Assembly: GCA_948144175.1 (NCBI GenBank)
Contig: CANXME010002096.1
Coordinates: forward strand, 2,852,001-2,916,000
Length of the DNA stretch: 64,000 nucleotides
Direction of reading: 5' to 3'
Source: Closterium sp. NIES-65
Lineage: Eukaryota; Streptophyta; Zygnematophyceae; Desmidiales; Closteriaceae
Position 1 is the first letter of the stretch, and each line of letters starts with the position of its first letter. Below, piece after piece: positions 12,002-23,725 of the stretch. The notes under the pieces were generated by a model. That model ran no database searches, was not told the origin of the DNA, and saw only the letters and a program-made list of their open reading frames with translations. The position numbers and the translations under genes were made by a program.

Positions 12002-12907
12002 TCACCAGTGACCTCCACAGGTGCAGGCACGGGAGGGTCTACTTGAGAAACACCTGAAGGAGCAGGACCTGGCGCGGGGAGGGGGGTCTACCAGGGGAGG
12101 ACATGGAGCGAGAAAGAGCGGCGGGGGGGGGCGAGGGGCAGTGCGGTAGGGAAAGAGACGGTAAAAGGGTACTGACTCATCAAAGGTGACGTCCTGAGAC
12201 GCAAAGACACGGCGCGAAGCGGGGTCGTAAAACTGCCAGCCAGGCGCGTCAGGGACAAAGCCAAGGAAGACGCAAGGAATGGCGCGAGGGGAGAGCTTGT
12301 CCGCAGTGGTATCACGGACAAAGGCACGGGCACCCCAAACTCGGAAACGCGTCGCATCGCCAACCTCCCCCGCCCAACACAGTGTGGGCGAAGTCTCCGG
12401 CACGGAGACACGGGGCCAGAGGTTGAGCTGATGCGCGGCGTACCGGACCGCAAACGGCCACTGAAAATGGGGGGCAGCCGCATGGATCATGGAGGTACGA
12501 GCGACCTCCATGACTAAGCCAATGCGGCGCTCAGCAACCCCATTCTGTTGCAGAGAGGCCGGAAGCGTGAACGTCTGGCGGATGTCGTGCTCCTCACAGT
12601 AGGCTCGCAAGAGGTCGGAGGAGAACTCACCACCTCTGTCAGAGTGCAGACGCAGGACAAGAAAGTCCGACTGGAACCGCTCGCGGAGCTGGAGACGAAC
12701 AGCGCGGATCTAGGGGATCAAAACATCAGGGACCTCCCCCTTGCGCTGCAAGGGAAAGACCGTGGTGTAACGCGTGTAGTCGTCGACAACCAGCAGGAAG
12801 TACCACTCGTGGCCCTGTCCCTGGACGCGGGCTGGGCCCCACACGTCCAGGTGGAGAGTCTGCAGCGGAGCCCCTGCGGGAGGAAACGAGGAGGAGTGAG
12901 GAGCGGC
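12002..12907 (-). other. Copia A integrase, second half (fossil)
   Basis: The minus strand shows integrase core residues (LHSDRGGEFSS, QNGVAERRIG) and the conserved tail up to SQDVTFDESVPFYRLFPYRT. It matches the same region of copia D at about 28000-28700. The upstream half lies beyond gypsy C, at about 20860. Confidence 0.8.
12819..12907. repeat. Left copy of an 89-bp copia A direct repeat flanking gypsy C
   Basis: 12819-12907 and 20771-20859 carry the same 89 bp of copia A with about one difference, one on each side of gypsy C. This is far longer than the 4-6 bp an integrase makes. Confidence 0.85.
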
Positions 12908-13359
12908 TAATACGGAAGTTGCACTGAGGGAAGTTGCAATTCACTGAGGGAAGTTGCAATTCATCCTAATAACGCTAATACGGTGCAATGTGATGTGCTG
13001 TAGCATATGGAGCGGGGTGTAGAATGTTATTTGACTTGTAAGCAGGTTGGTGGGCAGCAGGGAGAGTGACGCGAAGTTGGTGGCCTGGGGACCAGCGAGG
13101 CGCGCAAGAAGTGAACCCAAGAGCCTCGAGCAACTGGGGAATCACTCTGGCCAATACCAAGCTGGAGCGGCCCGAACTCAACCAGAACTCTGAGACATTG
13201 GCGACTTGGCTGGGGATAGATTTATAGCCTAGAGAAACATCACTCAATTAGTTCTCTCGTTTGTTTACTCTCTATAGTGGATTAAGTTGCTGATCTAAGC
13301 TTTCTAAGCCAGGTGACAAGGCCACTCGGGGTAGCCAAGTGTGGGGGACGGATTCTTCA
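12908..13359 (+). repeat. 5' LTR of gypsy C
   Basis: It matches 20230-20659 from the CACTGAGGGAAGTTGCAATT word to the terminal GACGGATTC-TCA. Its outer end has a short duplication of that word, so its exact left border is uncertain. I could not recognise a clear primer-binding site after it. Confidence 0.75.
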
Positions 13360-14615
13360 CAAACGAGAGAAGAAACGCGCAGTATGGACTGCCACGAGCA
13401 TCGATGGGCTAGGACCTACAGTCGACGGGGTCCTGGAGTGCAGCGGAGGATGCGCTCACGAGAGCGCGGGAGATCGCCAGTACGCTCACCGCGTACGGAA
13501 GCATACCGCGCGGATCGGGTAATGCTTGAAAGGAATCGGCGCGCGGAAGGTGAGCCTGGACGTTTTGCGGAGTCAGTTCCCAGGTCACTAACCACGCGAA
13601 GCGATCCTTGGAATCTGCCGAGTCGCAGCGAGGGCGTCCAGTGCCTCGAGGAGGTTGATGTGCGCGACCAGTTAGAGTCGTCAAGCAAGGACGACGGGGT
13701 CGACGATGACGATGTCCAAATTGCGCGGGACGGCGTGAAGGAACCTGAAGAGGGAGAGGCCGCGGATGCGGAGGAGCATGAGGACGGAGAAACGGGCCTG
13801 AAGGGAGAAGGGACGGAGCGCGACGCGACGGATCTAGTACGTGAGAACGGAGGGGAGCGTCGCGCGCGCGCGGAAGCAGATCCCTTTTCAGTCAGACGCG
13901 GTGAAGGTGTCCGCCTTAGCGCGAGCAGGCAGGGGCGTACTGTTCGCCTGAGCCGCGTGAAAGGTACGGGAGGAGGGGACGAAGGGCGATGGGCATGCGA
14001 AGGTCGCCAGAGCCGTATGAGGGAGGGGATCGCCATGAGAGAGATGCGCGAAGCGAACGAGAAGAGGGAGGAAGGTCGCGCGCGGACGCGGATGATCGAC
14101 TGCAGAGAAGAAATAAGCGTCGTGAGGAAAGGAGAGGATTATCGCGAGGAAAGTCAGAGGCGGAAAAGACACCTGAGGATGGGGTAAGAAGGAGGAAAGA
14201 AGAGGAGGAACAGAGATATGAGAGGCGGCGCCAGGAACGGGAAATTGAGACTGAGTCTGAGAGCGAAGAGGAGTATGACCGGGCCCGTCGCAGGCATGGT
14301 AAGCAAGACCGGCGCAAGGACGGAGAATCACCTGAGGTAAGGGGTCAACGCAGGGAAAGGCGAGAAGAGAGCCGCGCGAAGGCCAGCGAGAGGCGTAGCC
14401 CGAGCCCGGGATGGCAGGGAAGGTCTGAGCGTGTGAGGGAAGGCTCTAGGGGAGCAAGAGCTACGAGGGAAGGCATAGAGCTTGCGTTGTACGGAGGGAG
14501 CACAAAGAGCAGGCGATCAGGAGCAAGGGGCAGGGAGTACGGCTATCCGGCAGGAGAGGAGTCAGGGACGTGGGAGACGGGGAGATGGAGTGTGGCAGCA
14601 ATGCCACGGGTGTAG
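13360..14615 (+). other. Gypsy C leader region, Arg/Glu/Ser-rich
   Basis: Overlapping open segments between the 5' LTR and gag encode a strongly charged sequence rich in RE, RS and RR dipeptides (for example RREERRGLSRGKSEAEK). This resembles nucleic-acid-binding or SR-like tails. No known domain is recognised. It may be an N-terminal extension of gag or an untranslated leader. Confidence 0.5.
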
Positions 14616-16208
14616 GTGCCGGTGAGGTTCACGGGAGACATAGGGACAGGGAGCAACCTGAGGAACTACCTTATGCAGATAGGTAACGTGAAGTACCGCT
14701 GTGACCGTAGCGGAATGGACCCAATCGAGTTCTTCTTAAGTTTGCCTAACACCTTGGGAGGGGAGGCAGAGACGCTGTACCGCATGAAAATGAAGGAGTG
14801 GCTGAGAAGGGCGGAGGAGGATGATGAGGACCCCACGATACTGTTCCTGGAGCGCCTTCGGAAGCAGTTCCCGGGGCATACGGCGGAAAGGATTGGGGAG
14901 TTTCAGGAGTTCAGACGGGGGAAAACAGAGTCACTACTTACCTATTACGGGAGATTGATGAACCTGGCGAAAGATGTCGTATGCACGGACAGCAGCATGC
15001 TCATAAGTAAGTTCCTGGGGGGACTGGACAAGGGGTTGAGCGGGGGGCTGAGAATGCGGGTATATGAGCTAGGGGCGGAGGCCACACTAGAGGAGGTGTT
15101 TGAGCTGGCGGAAAAGGTGGAACTGGCGCAGCGGCGGTATGAGGCCTACCTGCTAAAAGCGGCAGAAGAAAGAAAACCTACCTGGGCAGCAGCAATGATA
15201 CCCGAGGAGGGGACAAGGGAGGAGAATCGGCAGGAGAGAAGGGTGGACACACGCACCTGCCACAGGTGTGGGCAACAAGGGCATATAAAGAGGGACTGCA
15301 AGAATTGTGACACATGTGGCAAGCCTGGGCACCGCCGGAGGGAATGCCCGGACGCGCCCAAATGTGAGGTGTGTGGGAAACAGGGACATCAGGCGAAGGA
15401 CTGCTATCAAAGGACAGGTGGGCCAAAGAGGTCATCCGAGGACATAGAGAAGCAGATTGGTAGGCTACAGGCACAGTTGCGGGACATGGGAGGGAAGAAG
15501 GAGAGGGAGGCAGGAATGTATGCAAGAGAGGAGGAAGAAGATGGGGAGGAGGAGGAGCAGAAACCGAAGTGGTCATTTGCGGTGCTGCGGAGCAGAGAGG
15601 AGTTAGGGTTACGAAGCGGAGGGATGGACAAGCGCAAAGAGCAGGTGATGAAGGAACGCCGCAGACCTGAGCAGAAGATAGCAAGGACAGAGGGGCAGGC
15701 AGGGACAGCCCACCGGCACCCCAAGGACAGACTGGCCAGCCAGACGACAGTGTTGGTAGTTGAAGCAGGGGCCATAACAGTAGGGGGAGAACGGGCAGGA
15801 ACAGCAATCATAGATACGGGGGCACAGAGCGTGATGCTGGGAAGGAAGATGGCACAAAAGCTGGGACTGATGGGGCCAGGCCAGTACGTTAAAAAGGGGA
15901 TGCTGGTGATGACAGCAGAGGGAGGGGCGCCGAAGTGGATGCCAAGCACAAAAACACCTGTGGAGATAGTGCTGCTGCCAGGACAAGAAGGGGAGACAAG
16001 GATCCGAGTGCAGTGCGGCATCTCAGACTCAGAAGATTTTGATGTGCTGCTGGGAACCGACTTAGTGTACAAGGTAGGAATGACAATATGCAGCTGGAAG
16101 GAGCAAGTGGAGTTCAGGAGGCAGTACTGGAATAAGCGGAGTGAGTTGGGTGAGTTACCTGTGCGGTTCGTGAAGCAGGAGCCGAGAAGGGCGTATATTG
16201 CAGGATAG
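14616..16208 (+). other. Gypsy C gag and protease region (fossil)
   Basis: 530-residue open segment. A retrotransposon gag domain comes first (about residues 40-190, with FLERLRKQFPGHTAERIGEF). Three consecutive CCHC knuckles follow (CHRCGQQGHIKRDC, CDTCGKPGHRRREC, CEVCGKQGHQAKDC), then a charged linker, then an aspartic protease (AIIDTGAQSVMLG with a downstream DVLLGTDLV block). The order gag-knuckles-protease is standard for Ty3/gypsy. Confidence 0.85.
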
Positions 16209-16275
16209 GGAGGTGAGGAAGGAGCAGAGCTGAATGGCACAGGGAACAGGAGGAGCAACTGGCTGCAGCCGATAA

Positions 16276-17257
16276 GGATGGTGGAACTATTCGGGGGGAT
16301 AGGAGCAGGATTGGCAGCAGTGTTAAAAGCAGGGGTTGCAGTCAAAGAATGGATATATGTGGAGAAGGATACACGAGTGCGGAAGATGGCGGAGAACCAC
16401 GCAAAGAAGAGTATCCAGAGCTGTTGGGAGAAGAAGTGATAGAGCGGGCCATGCGTGGGACGGTGAGAGATGTGAGACACATAACACGAGATATGGTGCG
16501 CAGCTGGGGGCACGTGGACCTACTGGTGGCAGGGTGGGAGTGCCAGGGGGTATCGAGGGCGGGAAAGGGAAAAGGCATGGAGGATCCTAGGGGGGCATTG
16601 CTGTTAGACCTGCTGCGCATTATGGACTGGATAAAGGAAGGACAAGGGGAAGTAACATACCTACTGGAGCACTTGGACCTGGAAGGGGACTTGAGAGAGC
16701 CCGTGAGAAGGGTGAGGGAACTGGTGACAAAGCGGTTGGGGAAGGGAGTCAGATATGATGCAGCAAGGTTGGGGGCACGAGCGCACCGGGTAAGGCGCTA
16801 TTGGCAGAACGTAGTACTGGAAGACCAGCTGCAGGAGGAGCTAGATGGGGTGAAGCGGTCATGGGGCAGGACAATGAAGGATATACTGGAGGTGGGGAGG
16901 ATGGCGGCACCAGTGAAGAAGGGCAGACACGAGACACAGTGTCCGTGTAACAAGGTGGGGGAGGAGCGAAGGGCGTGGCCAACTCTGGTGGCCTTTGAGG
17001 GAGCAGCGGGATTTAGAATGGAGAATGGCGAGGCAGGGGAAGGGATGGTGTACGACCACCGAAAGAAGCAGTGGGAAGAACCAACAGCGCTTGAGCGAGA
17101 GCTGGCGATGGGGTACGGGAAGGACATAACACGGGCGGAGGGAGTCACAGAGCAAGAAAGGCGCAGCGCGCTGGGAAGGGCAATGGATGGACAGGTAATG
17201 CTGTGGCTGACGCACAGGATGTGGAGGGGACTGGTTTGGGACAGCACCCAAAGATAG
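16276..17257 (+). other. C5 cytosine-DNA methyltransferase domain inside gypsy C
   Basis: Known C5-methyltransferase motifs occur in order. Motif I (SAM binding) is VELFGGIGAGLAAVLKAG from 16279, followed by the motif II-like IYVEKD. A motif IV-like block DLLVAGWECQGVSRAGKG has the Cys-Gln-Gly-x-Ser core (about 16516-16570) and EDPRGALLLDLLRI behind it. A motif VI-like YLLEHLD follows, then a motif VIII-like GARAHRVRRYWQN (about 16768-16810). Last come motif IX/X-like blocks LERELAMGYGKDIT and LGRAMDGQVMLWL (about 17090-17215). Spacing and the C-terminal block are nearer to DNMT3/DRM-type enzymes than to bacterial ones, but that is by eye. The domain lies between protease and RT, so it belongs to the element and is not a host gene. 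The cargo's role is unknown; methylating element or host DNA is the obvious idea. Treated as a fossil. Confidence 0.85.
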
Positions 17258-17284
17258 GAGGAGGCAAGGGAAGTAGCAGAGAAG

Positions 17285-19912
17285 GTGGGGGCATGGGCAT
17301 GCATGCCAGCAGGAGCAAAGGAAGCAGAATGGGAGGTGGGAGATGCAATGAGCCCTGACGGAAGGAAGGCACTGCAGGCGCTGCTGGCCAGGTTCCGCCA
17401 TGCCTTCGCCTTCACCTTGCAGGAGTTAGGGAAATGCACCGTTAAGGAGATGGAGCTGAAATTAATGACGGAGGAACCGGTGTTCCAGAGGAAGCGGCGG
17501 ATGACGCCAGGGGACGCGGATATTCGCAAGGAAAAATGCAAGGAGTTAATAGAGGCGGGGCTGATTCAGCGATCCGAGTCCGAGTATGCCGCGCCGACCG
17601 TGATAGCAGCTAGGAAGGACCTGACGGGGGAGATACTGAGCAGGCGCATGTGCGGGGACTACAGAGCGCTTAACAAGGTGACTGTGCCAGATCGCTACCC
17701 CATGCTAGCTGCGGAGGAGATCTTTGACAGGCTGGGGGCAGGAGAGATATTCAGCACGCTAGACTTAAGGCAGGGCTTCAATCAGATTCGGATTAGGAAG
17801 GAGGACGTGCGCAAGACCGCGTTTCATGGAGCGGACGGATTGTACGAATGGCTTTTCATGCCTTTCGGGCTGAGGAACGCTTCAGCAATCTTCCAGAGGG
17901 TTATGGACAGCGTGCTGCGGAGCCTGGACTGTGCCGCCAGCTACATAGATGACGTAGTCATCTTTAGCAGGACAGAAGAAGAGCACGTCAGGGACGTGGA
18001 GCGAACGCTAGAAGCGCTAGCAGTAGCGGGACTCACCTGCCACCCGAAGAAATGCAGGTGGGGAAAGGCAACGGTGCACTACATGGGCTATGAGGTGCGG
18101 GGCGGACAAATAGGGATCCAGAAAGCGAAAGTGGAGGTGTTAAACCGACTACAGCAGCCGAAAGACAGGACAGGACTCAGGGCAGTATTAGGCTTCCTAA
18201 GCTACAACCGACGTTTCGTGCCCAACTTCAGTAAGCGGGCAGCAGCACTCAACGGCTTGCTACGTGAGGACAGGAAGTGGGATTGGGGGGCAGAGCAGCA
18301 GGAGGCACTGAAGGACCTCATGGAAGCAGTAAAAACAGGGACCATACTGCAGCTGCCTCAAGCGGACAAGCCATTCTGCTTGTACACTGACTGGAGCAGC
18401 CTGGGCATGGGGGCGGTGCTATGTCAGGAAGTAGATGGGGAGGAAAGGGTGGTGGCATATGCGAGCAGAAGCTGCAGTCCAGCGGAGGCGAAGTATAGCT
18501 CTTACCATGGGGAGGGTCTCGCAGCTGTGTGGGCAGTAGGACACTTCCGGGTTTACCTGCAGGGGAGGGAATTCACCCTGGTGACAGATCACCAGCCGCT
18601 GCAGTGGTTGATGACGCACCAGGGTCACACAGGGAGGAATGCGAGATGGGCAGTAAAACTGCAGGAATATGACTTCAAGATTCGGCATAGGCCGGGGAAG
18701 ACACTCCAGCATGTGGATGGGCTTTCCAGAAACCCGCCGCCGCCAGCACCAGAGCACACGCTGATCCTATTTGTAAGGGCAGGAGAAGTGGCAGCAACAG
18801 AGAAGCAGAAGGGGCCAAGGGATATTTGGGAGGATGCAGCAGCAATGCGATGGGTCAAGGGGGAAACGGAAGCAGACGAGCATGTGCAAGAGAGAGTAAG
18901 GGCAAGGGGTGTTCACTACAGGTGGTACCAGCAGCAACTGCAGATACAGACGGAAGACGGCTGGAAACTGGTACCTGCACCAGAGGACAGGGAGGGGCTG
19001 ATCAGGGAGGTACACAACAAGCTAGGCCATTTCGGGCATGAGAGGACTATGCAGCTGCTGAAAACTGGCTGGTGGTGGGAAGGGATGAGGAAACAGGTGA
19101 AAGAATGGGTGAGCGGGTGTGAGGGTTGTCAGCGAAGCAGGGCCAGTCTGGTCCAAACAAAGCAGGAGTTGCAGTCATTGCCGATACGTGGGCTGGGGTT
19201 CAGGTGGTTATTAGATTTGGCAGGAGAGCTGCCGCTGAGCAGGGGAGGTCAGCAGTACATCCTCCTCATGGTGGAACATGCAAGCAAATGGTTGGAGGTG
19301 CGCGCTATTCCCAGCAAGAGCTCGAAGCATGTGTCAAAGGCCTTCAAGGAGCAAGTGCTATGCCGGTTTGGAGCACCAGGGGAGGTCTTGACAGACCAAG
19401 GGAGTGAATTCAGAGGGGAGTTCCAGGCATTGTTAGACCAGGCACGCGTCACGCACCGGAGGACTTTTTGGTATCATCCTCAAAGTGATGGACTCACAGA
19501 GCGGCTGGTGCAGACCTTGAAGCGGAATCTGCAGGCATACGGGGAGAAGCGGAAGAGAGACTGGGATGAGGAACTGCATTGGATTGCAGCAGGATACAGG
19601 TCCGGGAGGCAGGCATCGCTGAGGGATCACTCGCCGTATAGCCTGCTGTTTGGGCGAGAGCCAGTACTGCCAGTGGGGGCATCGCGGGTGTTAACCGACC
19701 CGGTGAGCGTGCAGGGAACCGAGAAGTGGGTAGCACTAGCGGAAGCAAGAGCACGTTACATGAAAGAGATGCTACCAGCCGCACTCGAGAACCTGCACAC
19801 AGCACAGTTGCGGGATGCACTGAGGTACCAGCAGCGGCAGCAGAAGGGAGGAGGAAAGGGGAAGGAAGCAGTGGCGGAGGGAGAAGAGGTTTATTTGAAG
19901 AGGGCCAAGTAG
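17285..19912 (+). other. Gypsy C RT, RNase H and integrase region
   Basis: 875-residue open segment. RT motifs include CGDYRALNKVTV, TLDLRQGFNQI, FMPFGLRNASAIFQ and the catalytic SYIDDVVIF. RNase H has LYTDWSSLGMGAVL and TDHQPLQW. The integrase zinc-binding HHCC is at HNKLGHFGHERT...CEGC, and the catalytic core has WLLDLAGE, VLTDQGSEF and SDGLTERLVQ. The length is normal for a Ty3/gypsy pol. No chromodomain is recognised in the short tail that follows to about 20130. Confidence 0.88.
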
Positions 19913-20117
19913 GATACCCTAGACGTGGGACTAGGAACCGTAAGGTGGAAGGTGAAAGCAGTACGCGACTCAGGGGTGCTGGTACTGGAGAACGAGAAGG
20001 GGGAACAGACAGTGGACCACCAGACCAATGCAGCGGTGGTGAGGAGCAGCCGGCCTCAGCTGGATGGTCCTGTGACTCGGGCCCGTGCAGCACGAGCACG
20101 AGCACAGGAGGGGGCAG

Positions 20118-20227
20118 GGAGTGGCTGAGAGAGGCACAAGAGAGAAGACGGGCAAGGAACAGAAGAGGGGAAGGTAATGGGGCAAAAGTTGGAGCAGGGA
20201 GACAGGTAAGGGAGGGGATTCACGACA
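20118..20227 (+). repeat. Gypsy C 3' internal end, first copy of a 110-bp repeat
   Basis: The stretch from GGGAGTGGCT to GGATTCACGACA lies just before the 3' LTR and contains the purine-rich tract. It recurs at 20660-20770, just after the same LTR. Confidence 0.8.
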
Positions 20228-20229
20228 GC

Positions 20230-20659
20230 TGTCACAGAATTCACTGAGGGAAGTTGCAATTCATCCTGTTAACGCTAATACGGTGCAATGTGATGTGCTG
20301 TAGCATATGGAGCGGGGTGTAGAATGTTATTTGACTTGTAAGCAGGTTGGTGGGCAGCAGGGAGAGTGACGCGAAGTTGGTGGCCTGGGGACCAGCGAGG
20401 CGCGCAAGAAGTGAACCCAAGAGCCTCGAGCAACAAGGGAATCACTCTGGCCAATACCAAGCTGGAGCGGCCCGAACTCAACCAGAACTCTGAGACATTG
20501 GCGACTTGGCTGAGGATAGATTTATAGCCTAGAGAAACATCACTCGATTAGTTCTCTCGTTTGTTTACTCTCTATAGTGGATTAAGTTGCTGATCTAAGC
20601 TTTCTAAGCCAGGTGACAAGGCCACTCGGGGTAGCCAAGTGTGGGGGACGGATTCCTCA
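20230..20659 (+). repeat. 3' LTR of gypsy C
   Basis: About 430 bp, starting TGTCACAG and ending TTCCTCA. It is near-identical to the 5' LTR. Confidence 0.8.
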
Positions 20660-20859
20660 GGGAGTGGCTAAGAGAGGCACAAGAGAGAAGACGGGCAAGG
20701 AACAGAAGAGGGGAAGGTAATGGGGCAAAAGTTGGAGCAGGGAGACAGGTAAGGGAGGGGATTCACGACACCCTGGACGCGGGCTGGGCCCCACACGTCC
20801 AGGTGGAGAGTCTGCAGCGGAGCCTCTGCGGGAGGAAACGAGGAGGAGTGAGGAGCGGC
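20660..20859. repeat. Repeated gypsy C tail plus second copy of the 89-bp copia A repeat
   Basis: 20660-20770 repeats the gypsy C 3' internal end (20118-20227). 20771-20859 repeats copia A 12819-12907. Together they show a local rearrangement at the 3' border of gypsy C after insertion. Confidence 0.8.
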
Positions 20860-22977
20860 GCGCTGCCGTCCCTCGACGCAAGGAATGCAAGGGGGCGCAG
20901 GCAAGGGAGGGAGGGCAGGCAGAGACCTGGGAAGACCAGAGGCCAGGGAGCGAGAGTGCATGCCACGAAGGCAAGGCAGGGAGGGGTGACCAAGGTGGTG
21001 GTGCCAAAGGAGGGTCTGGTGCGACAGGCGATGACACTCACACTGGGTAGCTACCTGAGCAGACGCATACAACTGAGGAGACAAAGGGGTAGAGCACGAC
21101 ACAGTGGTGAGGGTGTACAGACTGGACCCAGGCTCACGGGTGAACGTGGCTAGGTGGCGGCCGGTCCGAGAGCACGTGCAGATTGCCACACGCTGCCCTC
21201 CAGGAGTAAAGGTGTCAACCCAATGATCCTGAAGGACGGCATTGCTCACCAAGTTCATAGAGAACGAGGGGAGGTGGAGACCAGACAACTCACCAGACGG
21301 GACCGCTGGACACAGAAGCACAGTGGAAGACCATGCAAGCATTGGGCCCCCAGAGGGGTCAGCCAATGAGACAGGGACAGGTGCAGGGAGGGGAGTGACT
21401 GTGGTGGTGTCGCGAAAGAAACAGCGGGAAGCACCAGAGTCAAGTGTAAAGGTGTGCAAGGCCTTTGTGGACGCAGTACCAGGGAGAGCAGACTCACGAG
21501 CACCTAGAGCTGCAGGCGCTATACCTGGGGCTATACCGGGGTCAGGCGGCACACACAAGTAGCAGTCACCCTTAGCACTAATAGTCAATGTATACATGGC
21601 AGCAAGAATAGCATCATAGTCAAGATCAAAGATAGGTACATCACGCCTAAGCATGTCTGCCAAGTTGGGGAAATCAGTAGCATCAGGAAACTTGACACGC
21701 CAGGCGTCGCTAAGCCGAGCGAAGCAGCGGTACTCAGTGTGAAAGCCTGTGCACTGGCGACCAGCGCGGGGACCTGTGCGAATGATATAGGGGCAGCGAC
21801 CAGGACCCCCAGACGCCCCACGCCCGGCATACCAGTCATGAAGCTGCTGGGAAGTGGGGGTCTGGCGCTAACGCTGTTGCTGCTGTTGCTGCTGCCCCTG
21901 GCCACCACTGGTCTCACTCAAGCCCCCACCACCGCCGCCACCACCACTCCCCCCTCCGCCACCACCGTCGCCGCCACCGCCACTGCTCCCAGCACCACCA
22001 CCGCCCCCACCACCACCTCCACCCCCACGACCACCCCCACCACCTCCACATCCCCTGCCGCCTCCACCACCGCCCCCTCCACTGCCACGCCCGCCACCCC
22101 CACTACCCCTGCCTCCCCTGGAGCCGGTGCGCTTCCCACTAGGAGCGAAAGCAGCTGCAACCTTCTCAGCACCAAGGAGGTCGACAGCAGCAGCTGCGGA
22201 CGCGTAGGAGGGGGTATAAGGGGAGGGGGGCACCCCTCAAAGAGGGGAGTGCGAGGAGTACCACGAGCAGCACCTACAGCGAGGATGTTCTTCTCTGCTG
22301 CTAGGAGGTGCTTCTCGAAGTCGGCGACAGTGAGAGTGGTAGGGTCTAGGGCTAGGAAGTGGTCCCTGACGTAGTTAAGAGTGTCAGGGAGGCGGGTGAC
22401 GAGGAAATAGAGAGTGAAGTACATCGGGGGAGGGGGGGGGGGGGGGGGGGTTCTCGGCGCAGAACTCGGCTGGAAGGGCGGCACGAAAGCGAGTGTCACT
22501 AGTGCGAAGGTGAGAAATGAGGTCCTTAGCAGTGGTAAACGAGGACAGGTCTGGGAGCAGGTAGGGTAGCATGAGCCGACCTAAGGCTGCAGTGGCCGGG
22601 GAGGAGTAGTGCGCAACTACAGCGTCATACAGTGCCTTAGCAGTTTTGTGCTGGCTGAATTGCGCGTGCTTAGTGATCAGCAGATGATTTCGAATAGCTA
22701 GGCGTGCAGCAGCATCGAGAGTCTGCCACTGTGAGCGTTCGAGAGCAGTATCATCGTCAGCAGGAGCAACGGCAGTGCCAGACACGTAATCGAACAGTGA
22801 AACGCCATCTTTGGCATCAGTCAGAAGAAACAGTTGGAGATCGTCAAGCCACGTGGCGAACTCTATCGGGCGACCGTCAGGCTCAAACGCGAGAACATTA
22901 AGTATCGCCATAATCGCAGTGCAGGCAAAGGCAGTCGGCAAAGGCAGTAGGCAGCTGGCAAAGGGCGCGAGCAGCAA
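20860..22977 (-). other. Copia A gag, protease and pre-integrase region (fossil)
   Basis: Minus strand: a gag-like domain begins near 22977 (VLAFEPDGRPIEFATWLDDL, later LISHLRTSDTRFRAALP). A proline/glycine-rich stretch with a poly-C/G run at about 22430 follows. After it come the protease (FTLDSGASRCFFRD) and the pre-integrase zinc-binding region (HHLGHPSLPCLRGM...CIPCVEG). The protease and later parts match copia D. Confidence 0.8.
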
Positions 22978-23029
22978 GGGCGGCGCTCAAAGTAGGCGCA
23001 GGCAATTCAGGCAGCGCGCGGGGCAGCAG

Positions 23030-23345
23030 CAGGCTGCGCGCAGGCTGCAGAGGCGCGGCTCGAGCAGGTAGGGCGGCGCGTGTGGCTGCAGAGGGCCGCG
23101 CGCGGGCTGTCAGAGCGCAGCGCAGGCGGCGCGGACGGTGCGCGGGGCAGCTGCAAGCCGCGCGCGCGCTGCGCGGGCTTGATACGGGCTGCGCGGGCGG
23201 TGCGCGGGGCAGCTGCGGGCCGCGCGCGCGCTGCGCGAGCTCGATGCGGGCTGCGCGGGCGGTGCGCGGGGCAGCTGCGGGCCGCGTGCACGCTGCGCGG
23301 GCTCGATGCGGGCTGCGCGGGCGGTGCACGAGGCGCGACGCGAGC
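23030..23345. repeat. GC-rich imperfect tandem repeat in the copia A leader
   Basis: Units of roughly 60 bp built from GCGCGGGCTGCGCGGGC and GGGGCAGCTGCGGGCCGCG words lie between the copia A primer-binding site and gag. Copia D has a GC-rich repeat of different sequence in the same place. Confidence 0.7.
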
Positions 23346-23725
23346 AGGGAGGGCGACGCGCGGGGCAAAAGAGGGGCAGCGCGCAAGAATTCGGTCTGCG
23401 CGCGCGAAGCAGCAGCAGACAGCTCAGACAGCAGGCAGCAGGCAGACAGTGCGCGCAGCGCAGCACGTCCTAGGCACAGTCACAGTCGTGGGGTAGCGGT
23501 AGGTGGGCCCGAAAAAAAAAAAGACGGTCCTGCGCACCTACCAGGGCTCTTGCTAGGATCTGAGGGCGTCTGATTCTATCAGACGGGTCCCCCAGGCAAA
23601 ACAATTGTTTTATCTGATCTAGATTGGAAAATCAGATGGATATAAAAAAATGAGTCTGAAAATCAGACCATCAGACCAAAATGGTCTGATAACGAGAGCC
23701 CTGGGACCTACTGCTCTGAATACCA

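Larger units (their letters stand above)
12908..20659 (+). mobile_element. Gypsy C: Ty3/gypsy element carrying a cytosine DNA methyltransferase
   Basis: The LTRs are about 430-450 bp (about 12908-13359 and 20230-20659), differing at roughly 7 sites over the shared part by eye. Parts in order: an Arg/Glu/Ser-rich leader region (13360-14615), gag with three CCHC knuckles then protease (14616-16208), a C5-cytosine methyltransferase domain (16276-17257), then RT, RNase H and integrase in one open region (17285-19912) and a short tail. The RT catalytic motif is YIDD. The element sits in the integrase region of copia A and is flanked by an 89-bp direct repeat of copia A plus a repeated piece of its own 3' end. 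It is close to whole, with a few breaks. Confidence 0.88.

Noticed and set aside
15146-16513. Cys/Ser/Pro-rich minus-strand open frames
   Set aside because: They lie antisense to the gypsy C gag-protease region and show no domain.
16276-17257. A free-standing host DNA methyltransferase gene
   Set aside because: It lies between protease and RT of one element, on the same strand, inside the two LTRs, and has no introns or own borders.
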